Below are positions 55,338 through 64,000 of a stretch of DNA of 64,000 bases, piece by piece; the first letter of the stretch is position 1; the number at the start of each line of letters is the position of its first letter. A model generated the notes under the pieces. It saw only the letters and a program-made list of their open reading frames with translations, searched no databases and was not told the origin of the DNA. Made by a program: the position numbers and the translations under genes. The stretch is from NCBI GenBank assembly GCA_035578175.1, contig JAQMRL010000021.1:4918084-4982083 (forward strand), given 5' to 3'. Source of the DNA: Catonia carolina (lineage: Eukaryota; Arthropoda; Insecta; Hemiptera; Achilidae).

Positions 55338-55463
55338 ATGCCTTGTTCTGCCGTTACGCTTTCTTTAGCAACTATTACTGCCATCGTTGCAACTGCGTTA
55401 TTAGCCATTGCATTTTCTACAGATAATTGGGTTTACACGGAAGTTAGACGTTCACAAATACAG
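55338..55463 (+). CDS. First exon of a membrane protein, claudin/PMP22-like
   Basis: Forty-two codons open with ATG and end in phase 0 at the donor CAG|GTAAAT. The peptide starts MPCSAVTLSLATITA and continues as a hydrophobic helix (residues 5-27), then FSTDNWVYTEVRR. A first membrane span followed by an S-T-x-x-W motif is typical of the first extracellular loop of four-span claudin/PMP22/EMP-type proteins. The family assignment is an inference from 42 residues. About 260 bp of non-repeat sequence upstream could be its 5' UTR and promoter. The presumed intron runs to at least 64000 and contains many SINE and HINE insertions; I found no second exon. A chance open frame is possible but unlikely given the splice donor and composition. 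Confidence 0.6.
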
Positions 55464-55865
55464 GTAAATCTTGTTCAGTTATTTTTTTAATCATTTAATA
55501 TATTTTACTACCGTTCTTAATATAAACATAAACGTATTTTAAAATTGTTTAACCTAACTTTACCTAAAAGTACTATATACAAACTAATTCCACCTGTAAC
55601 CGTCATTATGTGTTAAGTTTACTGTAGTTTAGTAAGATTTACAAAACGTACTTGTTGATTTGATTTTTTAATAACTACAGTAAAACTTTGTTATTTCCGA
55701 TCAGTTTGTAAACTTTTTAATTTATGTTCACGTATATAATAATTTTTAAACTGTGATTGTAAGACGTAACTATATAAAGTATGCCATACATTCACTTTTA
55801 TTGTCAATATTCTCAAAAAACATTTTATTATAAACAGAAATTGTCCATATTTTGTACAAAAAGCC

Positions 55866-56787
55866 ATTTTTACTTTCTCTTGCCTATATGAATATAAAGG
55901 AAGGAAAGTATTGTTTTCATGTCGATTTTAAGAAATCGAGTTTTCACCGGATCTATACGTTTTCAGACCCCCTGAACCCAAAAAACATGTTTTTAGCGAT
56001 TGGTCTGTGTGTGAACAGAATATCTCAAGAACGGAACATCGTACGAACTTGAAACTTGAAACTTAAGTTACATACCGCTACCGGACGCGACACGAACATT
56101 TTCATCAAAATCGGTCAACCGGAAGTAGTAGTTTATTCGTATAATTTTTCACTTTTTTGAGGCGATTTTTTTTAAAATCGCCTCATTTACTCAATTTTTT
56201 GTTCTCTACAAGATAGGGTAGGCGCCATGTTTGCTGAAATTCTTGGTGAGGGTGTTTTCTCGTAAAAACGTGGTTTTTTTAAGATTACGGCTTTAATATG
56301 CATTTTAACGGTAACATTTGTAGACTATAATAAAAGTTATAGAGAATTTAAAAACCTACAACTTTTATTTCAAACATTTTTTTGTATAATGCTTAGTTTA
56401 GCAGTAATTAGCGATTTTCTAATTTTTTCTGACGAAAACGTGTGAAAAATCGATTTTTTTAAGATTTCGGCCTTAGAATGCATTTTACGACAAAAGTGTA
56501 TATAATTAATTTTATAGTAAATTAAAAGATCTATAACTTTTATTTAAAGAATTTTTCTCTACAGGGCCTAGTTTAGCGTGAAAGAGTGATTTTTCGTATT
56601 TTTAAGCCTAACTGAGGTCGATTTTCATTTTGCGTCTTTCACTCATGATTAAAATAAGGTTATGTTTTTGAGGTTAGTTTTTGTTTTTTGTTTATTTCTA
56701 ATGTTTTATTACTAATGTTAGGTTTATTGTTAATTATGTGCACTGGCAAGAGAAAGTTGTGTGAGTGTTTCACACCAGATTTTTTCA
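55866..56787 (+). mobile_element. HINE, full length
   Basis: Both ends are intact; the TG tract is very short. It lies in the presumed first intron of the membrane-protein gene. About 25 bp around CTTTTTTGAGGCGATT is lost. Confidence 0.87.
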
Positions 56788-56789
56788 AT

Positions 56790-56905
56790 ATAGTTTAACA
56801 TCAATTAGTGATTTTTCATATTTTTAAGTTCAACATAAGTTGATTTTAATTTTATGTCATTTACTCATGATTAGGTTGTGTGTTTCATATTACATTGTTT
56901 AGTCT
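56790..56905 (+). mobile_element. Old HINE fragment
   Basis: A decayed match to the region around TTTAGCGTGAAAGAGTG to TCACTCATGATT. Much more diverged than the other copies. Confidence 0.5.
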
Positions 56906-56936
56906 TTTTATCTTTATTTATCAATTTTTTTTTTAT

Positions 56937-57290
56937 TCCTAATATGTGTACGTTACAATCTGTTCAATTGAGAACAATAAGCAACCCCATGACCCAATGA
57001 GATGAGGATGATGTGTATGACGTGTAAATGAGACTGTAGTCTTGTACAGACACACTCACTGAGTATGGTTAATTGAACCCCAACCATCAAACTACACCAG
57101 TAATCACTGTCTAGTATTCAAATCCGTATAAAAGTAACTACCTTTACTAGGATTTGAACCAGGAACGTTCGTCTCCGAAAATCAGGTGATTAAACAATCA
57201 GCTGGTTATTATCATTACTGGTTGTTATCAGCTGTTAAACAGCTGATTTTGGCGACGACTTTACCTCTAGACCAACCCGGTTGTTATTCA
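56937..57290 (-). mobile_element. SINE2 copy
   Basis: Head at the right (AACCGGGTTGGTCTAGAGG inverted), tail at the left. The palindrome region is enlarged by a local duplication containing TGGTTATTATCATTACTGG. Confidence 0.82.
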
Positions 57291-57605
57291 TTTATCATTT
57301 TTTTTTGTAATCCCTAACGTGTGTAAGTTGCAATCTGTTCAATTCAGAACAATAAGCAACCCCATGACCCAATGAGATGATGATGATGTGTATGACGTGT
57401 AAATGAGGTGTGTAGTCTTGTACAGACCCAGGTCGACCACTCTTGAGAGAGTATGGTTAATTAAACCCCAACCATCAAAATACACCAACAACCATTGTCT
57501 AGTATTCAAATCCGTATAAAAGTAACTACCTTTACTAGGATTTGAACCAGAAACCTTCGTCTCCGAAAATCAGCTGTTAAACAGCTGATTTTGGCGACGA
57601 TTTAT
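57291..57605 (-). mobile_element. SINE2 copy
   Basis: Adjacent to and oriented like the previous one. The head is cut just after GGCGACGA, so the A box is lost. Confidence 0.8.
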
Positions 57606-58016
57606 CAAATGAATAACTTTTCGTCTGTTTTCTTCTCGTGCCCATCTAGTCTCGGTAGTACACTCAAAATTCAAAAGTCTGGATCCTGTCAATAATTAGT
57701 TTTCTAAACATCGATGCTTTGATTCCGAACTACGGAATTGTGTTTAGTTCTTATAATTTATAATTTAAATTTTTACTAGGACGAATTAAATACGCATTTT
57801 AAAATTAAATAATTATTTGTATGTTTGTACATTGGAATACTGTTGTAGGCATTTGCGTACATTAAAATTAGTAGACCTTGTTGAAAGAATAGGTTATGGA
57901 TATACTTTATGCGGAACTGTGTGTACACGTAGAGCAAGAGTTGTGCCAGTTCTAATTGTCCACAGTGTACTTCTTCGATAACAAATGAAACTATTTTTTG
58001 TAGCCCTGGAATTAGC
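57606..58016. other. No gene recognised
   Basis: One frame is open for about 40 codons around 57850-57980 (contains LVDLVERIGYGYTLCGTVC). It has no start or family match I recognise. A short SINE1-like piece (TTTTTTGTAGCCCTGGAATTAG) lies at the end. Confidence 0.3.
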
Positions 58017-58422
58017 AGTTGTTATTGTTTAGGTGAACAGCCGAAAGGCTGGTTTGAACCTCTAGAGGTTTTACTAAGTAAAAACGAGGAGTAAGGTGGT
58101 TTACCATTGCCTTCCTCACTGAGTTGAAAGAGTATGCCTATCAGCATGCCAGGTCCTCCAAAAAGCACTCACTTTCCACCCTGCAAATGACACCTTCACT
58201 TCATTCACCACAGGGTCTGGCTGCATAGTGAAATTCATTACTCTCAGAGGAGATAACTCTGACTAGTGTCTTTTACATTTCTACCTCTTCTGTTCTTAAA
58301 TAGTTCAGTCATATAAGTGGCTGACTATGTGATAAGAAACAGAACTATTTTTTTTAGCCCTGGACCAAACAGATAGAGTGCAATTAAAATAACACTCCAC
58401 CTGCCCGTTTTGGGCATAATTA
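58017..58422 (-). mobile_element. SINE1 copy
   Basis: Full length, TTATTGTTTAGGTGAACAGCC to CACCTGCCCGTTTTGGGC. It shares the CTCTAGAGGTT variant with the copy at 13890. Confidence 0.83.
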
Positions 58423-58495
58423 ATTGGGCCTGTTTTGGGAACTAGCAGAGCAAGTGCAAATAATTTAACACTCCACCTGTCTTGTTATGGGCAAA
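58423..58495 (-). mobile_element. SINE1 5'-end fragment
   Basis: GCAAATAATTTAACACTCCA and CTGTCTTGTTATGGGC, directly after the previous copy. Confidence 0.6.
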
Positions 58496-59199
58496 AAGTC
58501 TTATCTCTGTAAAATTAAAGTGTGAAGTGAAACCAGGAAAATCAATACTGGTTTTAATCTTGGAATAAAAAAATCATATTGTAAAACTGGTATAGTAATT
58601 ACATGACCTTCATAAATAAAGGCAATATTTTATGTAAATAAAATTGGAGCAGATGTTGTTGTATACTATGTAAATTAAAACAAAGAGATCATCTGAGGTT
58701 TTTTCTATTTGTTTTTTTCTTAAATTTACAAGAAAATTCTTGTACTATATTTTTCAACAAGGTCATTTAATTTTTTTACTTTTATTGATTAATCTAACAG
58801 TTTTTAGATCTAATTTTTTAATGAAGTAGTTGTGTATTATATTGTATTCATCGGGTTTTGTCGGACATTATAATACGATAAACAAATTGTAATTCGTTAC
58901 CAGGTAACTGTAATTAGAAGGTACTGTATTTCTTTGTATAATAAAATCAGGTACATCATCGTGAGGGTCATTCCTTTCTCATTTATTTTTTATATTATTT
59001 TTTTTAACTTTTTAACAACCGTTTTATTCAACCATGTCTGTCAGACTACTTGACATTTTATCTTCCCTAGATTTTGTTTTATTTTTAACTTGCAGCTTCT
59101 TTTCTTTCTTAATTGTAAACAAACACTTTTACAGACGTATCTACTGTAGTATTCTTGAATTACTGCTGTATAAAATGAACAGGATTTCCTTTTTTCTAT
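58496..59199. other. AT-rich, no gene recognised
   Basis: No repeat shared in the window. A hydrophobic open frame at 59034-59282 is T-rich low complexity and has no family features. Confidence 0.4.
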
Positions 59200-59376
59200 T
59201 TTTTTATTTTATAATATTTTTAATCTTATTGTTCTTTTACTGGTTGTTATTGTTTTTGTATTTTAAATCTTTGTACTTGTAGTAGGCTATGTTGTAAGTT
59301 TTAATTATTTCGTAAGTTTTGTCCTTTCTGTTGAATATTTCTGTATTTCTTTATTAGTAAACTCCCGTAACTTAGG
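59200..59376. repeat. Direct duplicate flanking a HINE, left copy
   Basis: About 175 bp repeated at 60622-60796 (ATAATATTTTTAATCTTATTG...ATTTCTGTA). A SINE2 and a HINE lie between them. Confidence 0.88.
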
Positions 59377-59392
59377 AACTTTTTTTTTTTTT

Positions 59393-59706
59393 AAATTCCT
59401 AATATGTGTACGTTGCAATCTGTTCAATTCAGAACAATATGCAACCCCATGACCCAATGAGATGAGGATGAAGTGTATGACATGTAAATGAGGTGTAGTC
59501 TTGTACAGACTCAGGCCGATCATTCCTGAGAGAGTATAGTTAATTGAACCCCAACCATCAAAGTACACCGGCAACCACTGTCTAGCACTCAAATCCGTAT
59601 AAAAGTAACTACCTCTACTAGGATTTGAACCTAAAACCTTCGTCTCCGAAAATCAGCTGTTAAACAGTTGATTTTGGCGACGACTTTACCTCTAGACCAA
59701 CCCGGT
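59393..59706 (-). mobile_element. SINE2, full length
   Basis: It is flanked by AACTTAGGAACTT on both sides (near 59369 and 59712), a target duplication. Head with A box, palindrome and B box at the right. Confidence 0.84.
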
Positions 59707-59723
59707 GGGTTAACTTAGGAACT

Positions 59724-60614
59724 TAGGAAAGTATTGTTTTCATGTCGAGTTTTCACCGGATCTACACGTTTTCAGACCCCCTGAACCCAAAAAAAATGTT
59801 TTTAGCGATTGGTGTGTGTGTGCGCGCGCGCGCGCGCGCGTGTGTGTGTGTACGAAATATCTCAAGAACGGAACATCATACAAACTTGAAACTTAAGTTA
59901 CATACCACTACCGGACCCGACACGAACATTTTCATTAAAATCATCGGTGAACCGGAAGTAGTAGTTTATTCGTGTAATTTTTCACTTTCTTGCGATTTTC
60001 TCAAAAACGGTCCTACGATTATTTTAAAAATCGCCTTGTTTACTAAATTTTTTATGCTCTACAAGAAAGGGAATATCTTCATGTTTGCTGAAATTCTTGG
60101 AGAGGCTGTTTTCACGTAAAAAAAATTGTTTATTTTTTAAGATTGCGGCTTTAATATGTATTTTAGCGCAAACATTTATGTAATAAAAGTTGTAGAAAAT
60201 TTAAAATCCTACAACTTTTATTTCAAACATATTTTTTGTATAACGCTTAGTTTAGCGGTAATTAGCGATTTTCTGGTTTTTTTCTCACGAAAACGTGTGA
60301 AAAATTGATTTTTTTAAGATTTCGGCCTTAGTGTGCATTTACGACGGAAGTGTTTATTCAAATTTATAAAAAATTAAAAGATCTACAACTTTTATTTAGA
60401 GCATTTTTCTCTACAGAGCCTAGTTTAGCGTGAAAGAGTGATTTTCCGTATTTTTAAGCCAAACTGAAGTTGATTTTCATTTTGCATCTTTCACTCATGA
60501 TTAAAATTAGGTTATGTTTATTGAGGATAGTTTTTTGTTTATTTCTAATTTTTTATTACTAATGTTAGGTTTATTGTTAATTATTTGCATTGGCAAGAGA
60601 AAGTTGTGTGTGTT
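59724..60614 (+). mobile_element. HINE, 5' end slightly truncated
   Basis: It starts at GGAAAGTATTG, missing about 35 bp including the 5' inverted motif. A TG/CG tract lies at 59811-59850. The 3' end is changed to CACACGAAATATTTTT. Confidence 0.85.
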
Positions 60615-60621
60615 TCACACG

Positions 60622-60796
60622 AAATATTTTTAAATTTTATAATATTTTTAATCTTATTGTTGTTTTACTGGTTGTTATTGTTTTTATATTTAAAATCTTT
60701 GTACTAGTAATATTTTGTAAGTTTTAATTATTTCGTAAGTTTTGTCCTTTCTGTTGAATATTTCTGTACGTATTTCTTCATTAGCAAACTCCCGAA
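60622..60796. repeat. Direct duplicate flanking a HINE, right copy
   Basis: Matches 59200-59376 with scattered differences. It begins exactly where the HINE ends. Confidence 0.88.
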
Positions 60797-60904
60797 CGCT
60801 TCGTTTCATGGCAAACTAAACTTATTCAAGTTAGATTTTTTAAACTGTTTTGAATTTATCTTCTTACACAACCTGGGATTGTTTAACTTCTCATACACCC
60901 TTAC

Positions 60905-61300
60905 GCCCATAACAGACAGGTGGAGTGTCAAATTATTTACATTCAATCTGTTCGTTGAAGGGCTAAAATAAATAGTTCTGTTTCTTATCACATGGTCAGC
61001 AAATTAAATGATTGAATCATTTAAAAACAGAAGAGGTAAAGGTGTAAAAGACACTAATCAGAGCTATCTCCTCTGAAAGTAATGAATTTCAATTTACAGC
61101 CAGACCCTGTGGTGAATGAAGTGAAGGTATCATTTGCAGAGTGAAAAATATGTGCTTTTCAGAGGGCTCGGCATGCTGATAAGCATACTTTTCCACTCAG
61201 TGAGTTGTAGCAATGGTAAACCACCTCACTTCTCGTTTTACTTAGTAAAATTTCGACAGGTTCAAACCAGCTTTTTGTCTAATCACCTAACCAACAACAC
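60905..61300 (+). mobile_element. SINE1 copy
   Basis: CGCCCATAACAGACAGGTGG to AATCACCTAACCAACAACAC. All family blocks are present. Confidence 0.83.
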
Positions 61301-61614
61301 TCCCTTACACGTTGAGAAAAAAAACTAATTTGTAGGTTACGGAAAACAGAAATTTTGTTAAAATCGGTAAGGATCTCTAACGGAAGGGGAGATATACGTC
61401 CTGAAAATAACTGAATACTGTAAGTCCTTGCTTCATTTACCTTTTTAAAATCTATTCAGGATTGTTTTTTAATAATTTTCTTAAAAATTATTGCTTCTTT
61501 GTGTATTTCAGGGCAAGAATTAATAAGAAATTTTTAAGAAAATGAAATTTTCGACAACTTTTATATATTTAATATTTCCCTATGTCCGATGCTTAGCGGT
61601 ACCTAATTTATAAT
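61301..61614. other. No gene recognised
   Basis: An AT-rich spacer. Nothing coding or repeated elsewhere in the window. Confidence 0.35.
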
Positions 61615-62010
61615 TGTTGTTGTTTAGGTAATCAGCCAAAAGGCTGGTTTGAATCAGTAGAGGTTTTACTGAGTAAAGCGAGGAGTGAGGTGGTTTACCA
61701 TGCGTTCCTCACCGAGTGGAAAAGTACGCTTATCAGCATGCCGGACCCTCTGAAAAGCACATATTTTCCACTCTGCAAATTACACTTTCACTTCATTCAC
61801 CATAGGGTCCTACTGTATAATGAAATTCATTACTTTCAGAGGAGATAACTCTGATTAGTATCTTTTACACTTCTACCTCTTCTGTTCTTAAATAATTCAG
61901 TCATATAATTAGCTGACCATGTAAGATAAGAAGCAGAACTATTTTTTTGTAGTCCTGGAACTAACAGATCGAGTGCAAATAATTTAACACTCCACCTCAC
62001 TTATTACGGG
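61615..62010 (-). mobile_element. SINE1 copy
   Basis: TTGTTGTTGTTTAGGTAATC at the left to ACTCCACCTCACTTATTACG at the right. Full length and moderately diverged. Confidence 0.82.
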
Positions 62011-62286
62011 GAATTAGAAATATTATGAATTGAACAAGAAATGAAATGAGAACAAATGATAATATAAATTACTTTTCTACTCAAATCTACTTTGTTAAAA
62101 AAGTAGACGTACTTATAAGTTGTTGATCAATAAACCATCCTTTTAAAGTATTTTCTAGTTTTCTACATCTATTCTAGTAGATAAGGTAAAGAGACAATAG
62201 TTCTAGGTTGGGCTATAGTTGTTCATTCTTTATCCAATTCACCCTCGAGAGAGTTTCTACCTGTTCATAAAACTACTTCCTTCTTT

Positions 62287-62372
62287 TATATTTTTCTTTT
62301 TTTTATTCTATTGTCATCTTGTTATATTTCTCTAGAAATTCCTTAGGAATGAGGTTTTTTTTTGTAAACAAG
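62287..62372. repeat. Direct duplicate flanking a HINE, left copy
   Basis: About 85 bp (ATTCTATTGTCATCTTG...AATGAGGTTTTTT) repeated at 63573-63652. Confidence 0.88.
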
Positions 62373-62377
62373 TGCAG

Positions 62378-63575
62378 CTTTTTGTGTGTGTGTGTTTACA
62401 AAATATCTCAAGAACGGAACATCGTACGAACTTGAAACTTAACTTACATACCACTACCGGACCCGACACGAATATTTTCATCAAAATCGGTCAACCGGAA
62501 GTAGTAGTTTACTCGTGTAATTTTTCACTTTTTTGTGATTTTCTCAAAAACTGGTCGTACGATTTTGTTTAAAATCGCCTCATTTACTAAATTTTTTATG
62601 CTCTACAAGATAGGGTAAGCGCCATGTTTGCTGAAATTCTCGGTGAGGCTGTTTTTACGTAAAAAAATTGTTTTTTTAAGATTGTGGCTTTAATATGCAT
62701 TTTAGCGCAAAACGTTATGTAATAAAAGTTGTAGAGAATGTAAAATCCTACAACTTTTATTTCAAACATTTACTTGTATAACGCTTAGTTTAGCGGTCAT
62801 TATCTATTTTCTGTTTTTTCTCACGAAAACGTGTGAAAAATCGATTTTTTAAGTTTTCAGCCTTGGTATGTATTTTACGACAAAAGTTTATATAATCAAA
62901 TTTATAGGAAATTAAACGGTCTACAACTTTTATTTAGAGCATTTTTCTCTACGGAGCCTAGTTTAGCGTGAAAGAGTGATTTTCCGTATTTTTAAGCCAA
63001 ACAGGTTGATTTTCATTTTGCGTCTTTCACTCATGATTAAAATAAGGTTATGTTTTTTGAGGTAGTTTTTTTGTCTATTTCTAATGTTTTATTACTAATG
63101 TTCTGCCCATAACAGACAGGTGGAGTGTCAAATTTTTACACTCAATCTGTTCGTTGCAGGGCTAAAATTAATAGTTCTGTTTCTTATCACATGGTCAGCC
63201 AGTTGAATGACTGAATCATTTAAGAACAGAAGAGGTAGAGGTGTAACAGACACTAATCAGAGTTATCTTCTCTGAAAGTAATGAATTTCATTATACAGTC
63301 AGACCCTGTGGTGAACGTAGTGAAGGTGTCATTTGCAGAGTGGAAAATATGTGCTTTTCAGAGGGCCCGGCATGCTGATAAGCGTACTGTTCCACTCAGT
63401 GAGGAAGGCAATGGTAAACCACCTCACTCCTCGTTTTACTTAGTAAAACCTCTACAGGTTCAAACCAGCCTTTTGGCTGATGACCTAAACAACATTACTA
63501 ATGTTAGATTAAATTGTTTAAATTATTTGCATTGGCAAGAGAAAGTTGTGTGAGTGTTTCACACCAGATTTTTTT
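62378..63575 (+). mobile_element. HINE, 5'-truncated at the TG tract, split by a SINE1
   Basis: It begins with TTTGTGTGTGTGTG directly after the left duplicate. The 3' end is intact and abuts the right duplicate. A SINE1 is inserted at 63102. Confidence 0.87.
63102..63489 (+). mobile_element. SINE1 inside a HINE, with clean target duplication
   Basis: ATTACTAATGTT occurs immediately before (63090-63101) and after. This fixes the element ends: CTGCCCATAACAGACAGG at 5' and GGCTGATGACCTAAACAAC at 3'. Confidence 0.9.
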
Positions 63576-63652
63576 ATTCTATTGTCATCTTGTTATATTT
63601 CTCTAGAAATGCCTTAGGAATGAGGTTTTTTTCTAAACAGGTGCAGGTTAAT
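63573..63652. repeat. Direct duplicate flanking a HINE, right copy
   Basis: Matches 62287-62372 (AATGCCTTAGGAATGAGG against AATTCCTTAGGAATGAGG). Confidence 0.88.
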
Positions 63653-63692
63653 TGTACTAAGGTCGTTTGAAATGGAATTTATTGATATAAAA

Positions 63693-64000
63693 GAAAAAAT
63701 CTGGTGTGAAGCACTCACACAACTTTCTCTTGCCAATGGAAATAATTAACAATAATCCTAACATTAGTAATAAAACATTTGAAATAAACAAAAAACTAAC
63801 CTCAATAAACATAACCTTATTTTAATCATGAGTGAAAGACGCAAAATGAAAATCGACCTCAGTTTGGCTTAAAAATACGGAAAATCACTCTTTCAAACTA
63901 AACTAGGTTCTATAGAGAAAAATGCTCTTAAATAATATTTATAGATCTTGTAATTTCCTCTAAATTTGTTTATATACACTTTTGTCGTAAAATGCATTAT
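63693..64000 (-). mobile_element. HINE, runs off the window
   Basis: It begins AATCTGGTGTGAAGCACTC, so the 3' end is intact. About 300 bp are visible. Confidence 0.86.

Noticed and set aside
57850..57984. About 40 open codons after a possible acceptor (LVDLVERIGYGYTLCG)
   Set aside because: Considered as exon 2 of the membrane-protein gene. The phase-0 reading hits a stop after 12 codons and the open reading has no membrane or claudin-like features.
59034..59282. An 82-codon hydrophobic frame
   Set aside because: T-rich low complexity (runs of F, L and I). Part of it lies in a duplicated noncoding segment.

Overview
This is a eukaryotic window, almost certainly from an insect. It holds spliced genes with GT/AG introns, tRNA-headed SINEs, mariner/Tc1 and piggyBac transposons and no operons. 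The order cannot be fixed from the sequence.

Host genes. One complete gene lies on the + strand: seven small exons from 3232 to 43519 encode a 322-residue NudC-domain protein (NUDCD3/NudC-like). Only 969 of about 40,300 bases are coding; introns 2 to 6 (4 to 13 kb each) are filled with mobile elements. A second + strand gene begins at 55338 with a 42-codon first exon encoding a signal-anchor-like peptide reminiscent of four-membrane-span claudin/PMP22 proteins. I did not find its later exons.

Mobile elements. About 25 copies or fragments of one family of roughly 930 bp account for about a third of the window. They have a 13-bp motif near the 5' end that recurs inverted near the 3' end, an internal TG microsatellite, an internally duplicated module, a short terminal hairpin and insertion into T runs. 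This is the architecture of Helentron-derived HINE/DINE-1 elements. Around them are three intact mariner-type transposase genes (11533-12585, 14758-15816, 19668-20723), several broken ones, two foldback derivatives, a degenerate piggyBac, a hAT MITE, a 2.1-kb solo LTR, two 5'-truncated LINEs and at least three SINE families.

Layout. 1-3231: repeats, a broken Tc1/mariner and the 5' flank of the gene. 3232-17091: exons 1-3, with a four-level nest in intron 2 (mariner in piggyBac in HINE in an unnamed repeat). 17092-25283: a 75-bp satellite, a DD41D element with 489-bp terminal repeats, and tandem HINEs. 25284-43519: exons 4-7 with HINEs, the solo LTR, foldback elements and a partial duplication of exon 5. 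43520-55337: intergenic, with a hAT/SINE-derived 138-bp tandem array, an RTE-like LINE and a cluster of tandem HINEs. 55338-64000: first exon and presumed first intron of the second gene, with SINE and HINE insertions.

The most unusual pattern is that HINE copies are repeatedly associated with long direct duplications of adjacent DNA (24 to about 400 bp), often with a breakpoint at or near the TG tract. HINEs inserted cleanly into other transposons show no such duplication.
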